A stretch of 64,000 nucleotides of DNA from Achromobacter sp. Root83 (lineage in GTDB: Bacteria; Pseudomonadota; Gammaproteobacteria; Burkholderiales; Burkholderiaceae_B), in contig NZ_LMIU01000001.1 in the NCBI RefSeq assembly GCF_001428845.1, positions 868,984-932,983 on the forward strand, in the 5' to 3' direction. Within the stretch, counting starts at the first letter, position 1; each line of letters starts with the position of its first letter. This document shows, piece after piece, positions 34,339 to 42,504 of the stretch. The notes below the pieces were generated by a model, which was not told the DNA's origin, did not search any database, and was given only the letters and a program-made list of their open reading frames with translations. Made by a program: the position numbers and the translations under genes.

Positions 34339-35537
34339 GCATCGTCGCCGACCGCATCAAGCGCATCAAGCTGTCGCCCAGCGTGGCGGCGCGCGCCATC
34401 ATCGCCGAATTGCGCGAAGAGGGCCGCCGCATCATCGACCTGACGATAGGCGAGCCGGATTTCTCCACGCCGGAACACATCCGCCTGGCCGCCACCGCCG
34501 CCATGAACCGCGGCGAGACCAAGTATCCGCCCGCCCAGGGCACGGTGGCCTTGCGCAAGGCCGCCCGCGCGCATCTGCTGGAAGCGACCGGGGTGGACTA
34601 TCCCGTGGCGCGGATCATCGTCAGCACCGGCGCCAAGCAGGTGATCTTCAACGGCCTGGCCGCTACGCTCAACGACGGCGACGAGGTGCTGATCCCGGCT
34701 CCGTTCTGGGTGTCGTACCCGGACATGGTGCTGGTCAACGGCGGCGTGCCGGTGACGGTGGCGACCACGCCCGCCACGAGCTACAAAGTCACGCCCGAGG
34801 CCCTGGAAAGCGCCATCACGCCGCGCACCAAGTGGCTGATGATGAACGCGCCCAGCAACCCCACGGGTTCGGTCTATTCCGCCGATGAACTGCGCGGCCT
34901 GGCCGAGGTGCTCAAGCGCCATCCGCACGTCTGGCTGATGACCGACGACATCTACGCGCGCCTGAACTTCACCGGCGAGCCGACGGTGCACCCGCTGCAG
35001 GTGGCCCCGGAGCTCGCCGCGCGCACGCTGGTGGTCAACGGCGTGTCCAAGGCATACGCCATGACGGGCTGGCGCATCGGCTATGGCGCGGGCCCCGACG
35101 AGCTGATCAAGGCCATGGCGATCCTGCAATCGCAGAGCACGTCGGGCGCGTCGTCCGTCAGCCAGGCGGCCGCGCTGGAAGCCTTGTCGGGTCCCCAGGA
35201 CTGCGTAGCCGAGTTCGCCAGGGTATTCCGGGAACGCCGCGACCTGGCGGTCGCCGAGCTGTCGGGCGCGCCGGGCTTGGAGATCGTTGTGCCGCAAGGC
35301 GCGTTCTACGTGTTCCCCGATTGCTCGGGCCTGCTGGGCAAGAAGACGCCCGCCGGCGACGTGATCGCCACCGACACCGACCTGACGCATTACCTGCTGC
35401 GCGAAGCGGGCGTTGCCGTCATCGACGGCCACGCCTACGGGGCGCCGGGCACCTTCCGCCTTTCGTTCGCCGCGTCGATGGACGATATCCGGCAGGGATG
35501 CGCCGCCATACGCGACGCCTGCGCCAAGCTGGCCTGA
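34335..35537 (+). CDS. PLP-dependent class I/II aminotransferase
   Basis: This 400-residue fold-type I aminotransferase resembles the aspartate aminotransferase Ib branch. Key residues are visible: Asn175 in APSNPTG, Asp205 and Tyr207 in LMTDDIYARL, the PLP Lys239 in VNGVSKAYAMTGWRIGYG, and the C-terminal Arg in FRLSFAAS for the carboxylate. Coupling to the RraA-like gene by a 4-base overlap, and to an amino-acid ABC transporter downstream, suggests that it converts the imported amino acid to a 2-oxo acid that the aldolase then cleaves. The exact substrate is not known. Confidence 0.92.
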   Translation: MSIVADRIKRIKLSPSVAARAIIAELREEGRRIIDLTIGEPDFSTPEHIRLAATAAMNRGETKYPPAQGTVALRKAARAHLLEATGVDYPVARIIVSTGAKQVIFNGLAATLNDGDEVLIPAPFWVSYPDMVLVNGGVPVTVATTPATSYKVTPEALESAITPRTKWLMMNAPSNPTGSVYSADELRGLAEVLKRHPHVWLMTDDIYARLNFTGEPTVHPLQVAPELAARTLVVNGVSKAYAMTGWRIGYGAGPDELIKAMAILQSQSTSGASSVSQAAALEALSGPQDCVAEFARVFRERRDLAVAELSGAPGLEIVVPQGAFYVFPDCSGLLGKKTPAGDVIATDTDLTHYLLREAGVAVIDGHAYGAPGTFRLSFAASMDDIRQGCAAIRDACAKLA

Positions 35538-35607
35538 GGGCGGGCTTGTTTACACCCGGGCTTGTTTCAAGCCAGATCACCACACAACCATACAAGGGGA
35601 ACCAACC

Positions 35608-36429
35608 ATGAAGCGCAACACACTCTTCGCCGCCTGCCTGGGCCTGGCCACGCTGGCCCTGGGCGGCGCCGCCCACGCCGATCAGGTTGACGACATCAAG
35701 GCGCGCGGCGAGCTGGTCTGCGGCACGCTGGGCACGTCGCAGCCGTTCAGCTTCCAGGACGGCGCGACGCGCCAACTGGTGGGCTATGACGTGGATGTCT
35801 GCAAGCTCGTCGCCGACAAGCTTGGCGTCAAGATCAACTACAAGCTGCTGTCGGTGGCGGCGCGCGTGCCGGAACTGAACGAAGGGCGCGTCGACATCCT
35901 GGCGGCCAACCTGGGCTATTCGCCCGACCGCGCGCAACAGATCGCCTTCAGCCATGCCTACTACGTCAGTCCGCAGAAACTGATGGTGCGCAAGGATTCG
36001 GGGTTCGATTCGATCGAGGCGCTGAATGGCCGCCGCATCGGCGCCACCAAGGGATCCAGCTCCGAACGCGAGATCAAGCGCATCCTCGACAAGTCGCAGG
36101 TCATCGGCTATGGCGACAGCTCGGCCACCTACCTGGCCTTGCAGCAAAAGAAGGTGGACGCGCAGTTCGCGTCCGAACTGGTACTGGTGCGCCTGGTGCT
36201 GCAAAGCCCGCCCACCGCGCCCGTCAGCGTGATCGCCAAGCCGGTGTTCGACGAACCGTGGGGCCTGGGCGTGCGCAAGTCCGAAACGCGGTTCCTGGAA
36301 ACGGTGAACCAGGCGCTGGACGAGGCCGAGGCGTCGGGCGCGGCCGCCAAACTGTTCGACAAGTGGTTTGGCCCCGAGACGCCGTACAAGCTGGAACGCG
36401 GCTTCAAGATCGGCCCGATCGCCGGTTAA
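35608..36429 (+). CDS. Polar amino-acid ABC transporter substrate-binding protein (family 3)
   Basis: This 273-residue periplasmic protein has a signal peptide ending at GGAAHA (about residue 23) and the SBP_bac_3 start (IKARGELVCGTLGTSQPFSF). GYDVDVCKLVADKLG is typical of family members that bind glutamine, arginine or similar. AAGGGGA precedes the ATG. It follows the aminotransferase gene by 70 bases. A long hairpin separates it from the permease genes. Confidence 0.92.
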   Translation: MKRNTLFAACLGLATLALGGAAHADQVDDIKARGELVCGTLGTSQPFSFQDGATRQLVGYDVDVCKLVADKLGVKINYKLLSVAARVPELNEGRVDILAANLGYSPDRAQQIAFSHAYYVSPQKLMVRKDSGFDSIEALNGRRIGATKGSSSEREIKRILDKSQVIGYGDSSATYLALQQKKVDAQFASELVLVRLVLQSPPTAPVSVIAKPVFDEPWGLGVRKSETRFLETVNQALDEAEASGAAAKLFDKWFGPETPYKLERGFKIGPIAG

Positions 36430-36464
36430 GGCCGCGGACCACGGCGCGGCCATCCGCCAGTCCC

Positions 36465-36511
36465 GTCACGGCTTCCCGCGCAACGCCCAGCGGTGCGCGG
36501 GAAGCCGTGAC
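36465..36511. other. Long stem-loop between binding-protein and permease genes
   Basis: Two perfectly complementary 18-base arms (36465-36482 and 36494-36511, beginning GTCACGGCTTCCCGCG) enclose an 11-base loop. No U tract follows, so it is more likely an mRNA-stabilising or attenuating stem-loop than a strong terminator. Such structures can keep binding-protein mRNA above the level of permease mRNA. Confidence 0.75.
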
Positions 36512-36552
36512 GCTTGGCGCGGACCGCGCGATTGCAGGAGATTGATTGTTCT

Positions 36553-37242
36553 ATGAGCCTACTTGACGCATCCCAATATCAACTGCTGCTAGGCGGCATG
36601 GCCGTCACCGTGCAACTGTTCCTGGTCGCATGGGTGATGGCGTTTTCCATTGCGGTGACGCTGGTGGTCGTGCGCGCCACCAATCTCGCGCCGTGCCGCT
36701 GGCTGGTCGACGCCTACGTGGAATACCACCGCAACGTGCCGCTGCTGGTGCAGGTGCTGTTCTGGTACTTCGGCATGCCCGAGCTTCTGCCCGAGGGCTT
36801 TCGCATGTGGCTGTACGCGCACAACGCCGAGATGTCCCTGGCCGCGATCGCGCTGGCGCTGGGGTCGGCGGCCTATATCGCCGAAGACATCCGCAGCGGC
36901 CTGCGCGCCATTCCCGGCACCCAGTTCGAGGCGGCGCGCGCGCTGGGCGCCAGCTACCTGCAGTGCATGCGCTTCGTGATCGTGCCGCAGGCGCTGCGCA
37001 TTTCCATCCCGCCGCTGGTCGGCCGCGCGCTGCTGCTGTTCAAGAACACCAGCGTGGCCATGGCGATCGGCGTGATGGAGCTGACCTACCAGGCGCGCGA
37101 AATCGAAAACGAAACCTATCGGACCTTCGCCACCTTCGGAGCCGCGACCATCATGTATCTGCTGGGCTCGTTCCTGATCATGGCCATCGGATCGCGCATC
37201 TACGCCCGTTATCGTCTGAACCGCGGAGGCCATGGTGCTTGA
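36553..37242 (+). CDS. Amino-acid ABC transporter permease (HisM/GltK-like)
   Basis: This 229-residue inner-membrane permease of the polar amino-acid family opens with LLLGGMAVTVQLFLVAWVM and has five or so helices. The EAA loop for ATPase docking is IPGTQFEAARALGASYLQCM (about 120-140). GGAG lies 13 bases before the ATG, a loose spacing. Its last 11 bases overlap the next permease gene, and the two would form a heterodimer. Confidence 0.92.
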   Translation: MSLLDASQYQLLLGGMAVTVQLFLVAWVMAFSIAVTLVVVRATNLAPCRWLVDAYVEYHRNVPLLVQVLFWYFGMPELLPEGFRMWLYAHNAEMSLAAIALALGSAAYIAEDIRSGLRAIPGTQFEAARALGASYLQCMRFVIVPQALRISIPPLVGRALLLFKNTSVAMAIGVMELTYQAREIENETYRTFATFGAATIMYLLGSFLIMAIGSRIYARYRLNRGGHGA

Positions 37243-37924
37243 TCTGCTGATGCAATACTGGCCCACGCTGCTCGTCGGCCAATACCCCAACGGCCCGCTG
37301 GGCGGACTGGCGCTGACGCTGATCCTGGCCGCCTGCGGCCTGGCCCTGTCGCTGCCCCTGGCGCTGCTGGTCGCGCTGGCCCGCGTCAGCCCCTACGGCT
37401 GGCTGCGCGTGGCCAGCAAGACGCTTGTCAACGTGGTGCGCGGCATGCCGCTGCTGATGCTGATCTTCTGGGCCTACTTCGTCGTGCCCAAGCTGACCGG
37501 CCAGGTCGTCAGCGGCTTCTGGACGCTGATCTTCGCGCTGGTGGTCTATGAAAGCGCCTATCTGTCGGAAGTGATCCGCTCGGGCATCGAGGCGGTGCCG
37601 CGCGGCCAGATCGAGGCGTCGCGTTCGCTGGGCGTGGGCTACTGGACGACGATGCGCCGCGTGGTGCTGCCGCAGGCGCTGTTCAATGTGCTGCCCAGCA
37701 TGACCAGCCAGTTCGTCTCCACCATCAAGGAAACGTCGCTGGGCTATGTCATCAGTGTCAATGAACTGACTTTCGCCGCCAACCAGGTCAACAACCTGGT
37801 GCTGACCCAGCCGCTGCAGGTGTTCGGCATCCTGGCCATCATCTATTTCCTGGTGTGCTTCAGCCTGAGCCGCGGCTTGAGCTGGCTGGACCTGCGTATC
37901 CGCCGCTCGCGCGCCATGGCTTAA
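37232..37924 (+). CDS. Amino-acid ABC transporter permease (second subunit)
   Basis: This 230-residue protein is the partner permease. [20 protein letters not shown] opens the membrane domain, and [20 protein letters not shown] (about 128-148) is the EAA loop. It overlaps the first permease gene by 11 bases and ends 10 bases before the ATPase gene. Confidence 0.92.
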   Translation: MVLDLLMQYWPTLLVGQYPNGPLGGLALTLILAACGLALSLPLALLVALARVSPYGWLRVASKTLVNVVRGMPLLMLIFWAYFVVPKLTGQVVSGFWTLIFALVVYESAYLSEVIRSGIEAVPRGQIEASRSLGVGYWTTMRRVVLPQALFNVLPSMTSQFVSTIKETSLGYVISVNELTFAANQVNNLVLTQPLQVFGILAIIYFLVCFSLSRGLSWLDLRIRRSRAMA

Positions 37925-37934
37925 AGGAACAAAC

Positions 37935-38669
37935 ATGATCAATCTTGAAAAAGTGAACAAGTGGTACGGCGAGCATCATGTGCTCAAGGACGTGGACCTG
38001 TCGGTCGCGCGCGGCGAGGTGCTGGTGATATGCGGTCCGTCGGGGTCGGGCAAGTCCACCATGATCCGCACGATCAACCGGCTGGAGCCCATCGAGAAGG
38101 GCCGTATCCTGATCGACGGCGCCGACATCTACGCCAAGGGCGCCAACCTGAACGCGCTGCGCCAGAAGATCGGCTTCGTGTTCCAGCAGTTCAATCTGTT
38201 TCCGCACATGAGCGTGCTGGAAAACGTGATCTTCGCGCCCGTCAGCATCCGCAAGCAGCCGCGCAAGCAGGCGGTGGAGCTGGCGCGCACGCTGCTGGAG
38301 CGCGTGGGGCTGGAGCACAAGATCGACGCCTATCCGGGTTCGCTGTCGGGCGGCCAGCAGCAGCGCGTGGCGATCGCGCGGGCGCTGGCCCTGCAGCCAC
38401 CGGTGATGCTGTTCGACGAACCCACCAGCGCGCTGGACCCGGAGATGGTGGGCGAGGTGCTGCAGGTGATGAAGGGCCTGGCCAAGGATGGCATGACGAT
38501 GGTGTGCGTGACCCACGAGATGGGTTTCGCCCGCGACGTGTGCGACCGCGTCGTCTTCATGGACGCGGGCGAGATCCTGGAAATGGACACGCCCGAGCGC
38601 TTCTTCAGCGCGCCGGCCCATCCGCGCGCCCAGCGCTTCCTGGCGGACATCCTGCATCCGCGCGGCTGA
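37935..38669 (+). CDS. Amino-acid ABC transporter ATPase (GlnQ/ArtP-like)
   Basis: This 244-residue ATPase powers the importer. Walker A is GPSGSGKST (34-42), the Q-loop is [12 protein letters not shown], the signature is LSGGQQQR and Walker B is [13 protein letters not shown]. It closes the transporter operon. A short hairpin (GGTCCG 38678-38683 with CGGACC 38691-38696) follows its stop. The LysR gene begins 51 bases on. Confidence 0.94.
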   Translation: MINLEKVNKWYGEHHVLKDVDLSVARGEVLVICGPSGSGKSTMIRTINRLEPIEKGRILIDGADIYAKGANLNALRQKIGFVFQQFNLFPHMSVLENVIFAPVSIRKQPRKQAVELARTLLERVGLEHKIDAYPGSLSGGQQQRVAIARALALQPPVMLFDEPTSALDPEMVGEVLQVMKGLAKDGMTMVCVTHEMGFARDVCDRVVFMDAGEILEMDTPERFFSAPAHPRAQRFLADILHPRG

Positions 38670-38720
38670 CCGGGGCGGGTCCGGGGCGATCGGACCGCGA
38701 TGGTAAGGTGAGGTTTTTCC

Positions 38721-39686
38721 ATGCGTTTCGCATCCACCGCGGCGATGTACACCCTTAAACAGCTAGAGGCTTTTTACTGGAGCTCGCAACTGGGCAGCTT
38801 CAGCGCGTCTTCGCGCAAACTGCACACGACCCAATCGGCCGTCGCCAAGCGGGTGGGCGAGCTCGAAGCCTTTGCCGGCGCGCCGCTGTTCGAGCGGCGC
38901 GCCAAGAAGCTCCTGATGACCCCGCAGGGCCGCAAGCTGTTCGAACTGGCCAGCCAGATGCTGGAGTTGAACAGCCGCATCGTGCAGAACATGGCCGACC
39001 CGGCCAGTTTCGAAGGCGTGGTGCGGCTGGGGGTGACGGAACTGGTCGGCATGACCTGGCTGGCCGGGCTGATCAATCAGATCAGCCAACGCTACCCGCG
39101 CGTGCAGCTCATGCCCGAGATCGACGGCGGCATCACGCTGTATGAACGGCTGGAGCAGGACGAACTGGACCTGGCCATCATGCCCGGCCCGTTCTGGGGA
39201 TACCAGTACGATTGCACGCACCTGGGCGCGGTCACCAATGTCTGGATGGCCAGTCCGGCGCTGGACATCGATTTTTCGGCCAGCTTGACGCCTCAGGACC
39301 TGGCGCCGTATCCGGTGATTTCCCAGCCCACGAACTCCGCGCTCTCGCATCTGTACGACGCGTGGTTCGCGGAACAGGGGCTGCCGGTCAAGCGCGTGCT
39401 GACCTGCAACAGCCTGGGGATGATGGCGCAGCTGACGATGCTGGGCCTGGGAATCAGCTACCTGCCGGGGGCCTATTTCGCGCCGCTGGTGGCGCGCGGC
39501 GCGCTGTGCCAGCTCAATGTGCGGCCGGACCTGCCGACCATCAATTACTACGCGGTGCACAAGAAGAACATCGTCAACCCGGTCGTGTCCCGGGTGATCG
39601 ACATTGCGCGCGAAGAATGCGCGTTCGAGGTGGCGGGGGCGTTTCTGCCCCATGTGCCGCCGGCGGCCAGGCCGCGCGAGGGCTGA
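38721..39686 (+). CDS. LysR-family transcriptional regulator
   Basis: This 321-residue regulator has an N-terminal winged helix (LKQLEAFYWSSQLGSFSASS, then LHTTQSAVAKRVGELEAF) and a periplasmic-binding-like effector domain (from about 100). ATG 38721 has AGGTGAGG 7 bases upstream and is preferred; ATG 38745 (MYTLKQLEAF) fits the family better in length but has no ribosome binding site. It follows the amino-acid transporter operon in the same direction and may control it. Imperfect direct repeats flank it (38664-38688 and 39681-39713). Confidence 0.9.
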   Translation: MRFASTAAMYTLKQLEAFYWSSQLGSFSASSRKLHTTQSAVAKRVGELEAFAGAPLFERRAKKLLMTPQGRKLFELASQMLELNSRIVQNMADPASFEGVVRLGVTELVGMTWLAGLINQISQRYPRVQLMPEIDGGITLYERLEQDELDLAIMPGPFWGYQYDCTHLGAVTNVWMASPALDIDFSASLTPQDLAPYPVISQPTNSALSHLYDAWFAEQGLPVKRVLTCNSLGMMAQLTMLGLGISYLPGAYFAPLVARGALCQLNVRPDLPTINYYAVHKKNIVNPVVSRVIDIAREECAFEVAGAFLPHVPPAARPREG

Positions 39687-39752
39687 CCGGGGCCGGGCGG
39701 CCGGTCCGGGGCGGGCCCGGCCCGGCGGTCAATGAACGGGGCGGAGCGGGCT

Positions 39753-40139
39753 TCAGCCGCAGCGGATCGCGGTCATGACGTCCTTGTCGTCCACGATGAG
39801 ATTCAGGCGGGTGTTGTTGTATTCCATGGTGACCAGCTGGCCTGGGCGCAGCATGCGGGCCGAGGTGCTGCCGCTGCGCGTGCGCAGGTCTTCCATGACG
39901 GACGGCGTGGCTTTCTGGCCGATCTGCGATTGCAGCGGGCCGGCGTCGCAGGACTTGCCGCGGGCGCTGCCGGGCATGGACGCCGAGCCGCCGTAGGACG
40001 AACCGGAACTGTCGCTTGAAGACGATGACGCGCTCGAGGAGCTGGAGGCTGCCGGTGCGCTGGACGAACGCGGAGCACCTGTATTGGCGCACGCGGTCAG
40101 GCTGGCAACCAGCAGGAAGGGGATCAGCTTGCGGATCAT
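39753..40139 (-). CDS. Lipoprotein with peptidase-inhibitor I78-like domain
   Basis: This 128-residue protein has a lipoprotein leader ending in SLTAC (about residue 17), then a Ser-rich, unstructured linker (about 25-50), and a C-terminal domain (SCDAGPLQSQIGQKAT to NLIVDDKDVMTAIRCG) resembling inhibitor I78 family members, which are small periplasmic serine-protease inhibitors. The two Cys in the domain could pair. AAGGAG precedes ATG 40139; a longer frame to 40166 lacks one. Confidence 0.8.
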   Translation of the reverse strand: MIRKLIPFLLVASLTACANTGAPRSSSAPAASSSSSASSSSSDSSGSSYGGSASMPGSARGKSCDAGPLQSQIGQKATPSVMEDLRTRSGSTSARMLRPGQLVTMEYNNTRLNLIVDDKDVMTAIRCG

Positions 40140-40200
40140 GTAGGGCTCCTTGCGGCGAACAGACAAAAAGCCATGATAGACCAGCCGCGAGACGCTGTGC

Positions 40201-41115
40201 TCAAGGAGCGGTGGGCGCCTGCATGCCCGGCAGCTGGCCGAGCCGGTCGGCCAGGAACTGGATGAGCAGACGCGCCCGCAAGGACTGGTAGCGGCGCGAG
40301 GGATAGATCAGAAATGCCTCCTGCGGCGAGGCGTTCCAGGCGGGCAGGACGCGCAGCAATTCGCCGCTGGCCAGCAGGTCCTGCACCAGCCAGGCCGGGC
40401 ACAGGCCGATGCCCGCGCCCATGGCCAGGGTTTCCCGGATGGCCAGGGCATTGTTGACCCGGTAGCGGCCCTGGGTCTGGACGGTGGCGCTCGCGGCGCC
40501 CCGCCGCAGCTCCAGGGTTGCGCCCGCGGCCAGCCAGGCGAAGCGGACGTATTCGTGGCCGGCCAGGTCGTCCGGCGTGCGGGGCTTGCCGCGCGCGGCC
40601 AGGTAGGCGGGGGCGGCCACCAGGTAACGCGGCGACGTGGCCGCCTTGCGCGCGATGGCATTGGGCGGCAGGCCGCCGCCCAGCCGCAGCGCCACATCCA
40701 CGCCTTCTTCCACCAGGTCGACAAAGCGGTCGTTCAGGATCAGTTCGACCTGGATGCCGGGATGGGCGTGCAGGAATTCCAGGATCAGCGCGTTCAGCCG
40801 GAACTGGCCCAGGGCAACCGGCGCGTTCACGCGCAGCAGGCCGGCGGGCGTTTCGGTCTGGTCGCGGGCGTCGGCGACGGCCTCTGCGTATTCTTCCAGC
40901 ACCCGGGTGGCGCGCTCGTAGAAGCGCTTGCCTTGCTCGGTGGGCACGACGCGGATCGTGCTGCGTTCAAGCAGGCGCACGCCCATGTCTTTTTCCAGCG
41001 CGGCCACGATCTTGCTGAGGGCGGGCTGGCTCAGGCCCTGCTCACGGGCGGCGGCGGACAAGGTGCCCAGTTCCACGGCGCGGACAAACGCCCGCATGGC
41101 GCGCAGGGTATCCAT
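40201..41115 (-). CDS. LysR-family transcriptional regulator
   Basis: This 304-residue regulator starts MDTLRAMRAFVRAVELGTLS and has the helix-turn-helix AAREQGLSQPALSKIVAALE, then a LysR substrate-binding domain. The chosen start is the second Met (41115): AAAAGGA lies 9 bases before it but touches the first ATG at 41124 directly. It is divergent from the SGNH hydrolase gene with a 125-base gap, so it may regulate it. The I78 lipoprotein gene lies downstream. Confidence 0.9.
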   Translation of the reverse strand: MDTLRAMRAFVRAVELGTLSAAAREQGLSQPALSKIVAALEKDMGVRLLERSTIRVVPTEQGKRFYERATRVLEEYAEAVADARDQTETPAGLLRVNAPVALGQFRLNALILEFLHAHPGIQVELILNDRFVDLVEEGVDVALRLGGGLPPNAIARKAATSPRYLVAAPAYLAARGKPRTPDDLAGHEYVRFAWLAAGATLELRRGAASATVQTQGRYRVNNALAIRETLAMGAGIGLCPAWLVQDLLASGELLRVLPAWNASPQEAFLIYPSRRYQSLRARLLIQFLADRLGQLPGMQAPTAP

Positions 41116-41240
41116 GTCGGTCATTCCTTTTTGGAAGAAGTGGTATGCAGTTTACGGGGCTACCGGCACATTCGGGAAGAACCTATCGTGGCGTTACCGA
41201 ATCCGGTTTTCCGCCGGTTCTTTCTTTTGAAAGGAATGCC

Positions 41241-42485
41241 ATGCACACCCTACGCTTTACTGGAGCACTCGCCTTGCTGGCCGGCAGCCTGTCCGTCCTG
41301 GCACCGGCCGAAGCCGGCGCCGCCTGGACCGCCTCCTGGTTCGCCAGCCCGCAGCCTTCATGGGACGCGTCCTTCATCCTGCCGACGGGGATGCCCGCCG
41401 AACTGCGCAACCAGACGCTGCGGGAAAAGGCCAGGATCAGCCTGGGCGGCCAGCGGCTGCGCGTGGTGCTGTCCAACCGCTACGGCACGCAGCCGCTGGT
41501 GATCGGCGCCGCCCAGGTGGCGGTGGCCGCGGAGGGGGCGGCGATCCGGCCGGGCACGGACCGCGTCCTGCGCTTCGGCGGTCAGCCGGGCGTGACGGTG
41601 GCGCCGGGCGCTCAAGCCGTCAGCGATCCCGTGGACCTGTCCGTGCCCGCCTTGAGCGAGCTGGCCGTCAGCACCTACTTCCCGCAGGCCACGCCGGTGA
41701 CGACCTTCCATTGGGGCGCGCAGCAAACCGGCTTGCTGGTGCGGGGCGATGCCACCGGACAGTCCGGGATGCCCGGCGCCAACCCCTTGGACGGCCGCGC
41801 CTTCCTGGCCGGAATCTGGGTGGAAGGTCAGGCGGATGCGCCGGTGGTGGTGGCGTTCGGCGATTCGCTGACCGACGGTAATGGATCGACGCCCGGCGCG
41901 AACCGCCGTTGGCCGGACGTCCTGGCCGGCCGTCTGGCGCCCTTGGGCGTGGGCGTGGTGAACGCCGGCATTTCCGGCGCGCGCGTCTGGGGCGACAAGA
42001 TGGGCCAGAACGCGATGGCGCGGTTCGAGGCGGACGTGCTGTCCCAGCCCGGCGTGCGCACGGTGGTGATGATGATGGGCATCAATGACATCGGCTGGCC
42101 GGACAGCGCCTTCGCGCCCGGCGACGCGCCCATGACGGCGGCCCGGCTGACCGAAGGCTACCGGCAACTGGCGGCGGCGGCGCGCGCCCGGGGCGTGCGG
42201 GTCGTGGGCGGGACGCTGGCGCCGTTCGAAGGCGCCTTGCACGGGACGCCGCTGGCGGGCCATTACAGTCCGGCCAAGGATGCGGTGCGGCGTGAAGTGA
42301 ACCGCTGGATCCGCGACAGCGGGGTGTTCGACGCGGTGGCGGATTTTGACGCGGTGCTGCGCGATCCGTCCCATCCCGGCCGCCTGCTGCCGGCCTACGA
42401 TTCGGGCGATCACCTGCATCCGGGCGATGCCGGCTACCGGGCGATGGCCCGGGCGCTGGACATGGCCACGCTGTTCGGACGGTGA
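41241..42485 (+). CDS. Secreted SGNH/GDSL hydrolase
   Basis: This 414-residue protein has a signal peptide (about 1-27, ending APAEAGAA) and an SGNH hydrolase domain with the catalytic Ser209 in FGDSLTDGNG, Gly in NAGISG, Asn in MMGINDIGW and the Asp-His pair in SGDHLHPGDAGY. About 180 residues between signal and catalytic block form an extra beta-rich N-terminal domain, as in some plant-type and bacterial acetyl/lipase members. GAAAGGA precedes the ATG. Substrates may be acetylated polysaccharide or lipid. Confidence 0.9.
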   Translation: MHTLRFTGALALLAGSLSVLAPAEAGAAWTASWFASPQPSWDASFILPTGMPAELRNQTLREKARISLGGQRLRVVLSNRYGTQPLVIGAAQVAVAAEGAAIRPGTDRVLRFGGQPGVTVAPGAQAVSDPVDLSVPALSELAVSTYFPQATPVTTFHWGAQQTGLLVRGDATGQSGMPGANPLDGRAFLAGIWVEGQADAPVVVAFGDSLTDGNGSTPGANRRWPDVLAGRLAPLGVGVVNAGISGARVWGDKMGQNAMARFEADVLSQPGVRTVVMMMGINDIGWPDSAFAPGDAPMTAARLTEGYRQLAAAARARGVRVVGGTLAPFEGALHGTPLAGHYSPAKDAVRREVNRWIRDSGVFDAVADFDAVLRDPSHPGRLLPAYDSGDHLHPGDAGYRAMARALDMATLFGR

Positions 42486-42504
42486 GCCGGGCCGCGCGGG
42501 CTCA
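42483..42504. terminator. Inverted repeat spanning two convergent stops
   Basis: TGAGCC (42483-42488) pairs with GGCTCA (42499-42504) around a GC-rich centre, and the repeat includes both the SGNH hydrolase stop (TGA 42483-42485) and the dnaE2 stop on the other strand. The stem is short and has no T tract, so it is a weak two-way terminator candidate. Confidence 0.35.

Noticed and set aside
36465..36511. Classical terminator after the binding-protein gene
   Set aside because: The stem is strong but GC-rich sequence follows instead of a T tract, and the permease genes continue in the same direction without an obvious new promoter.
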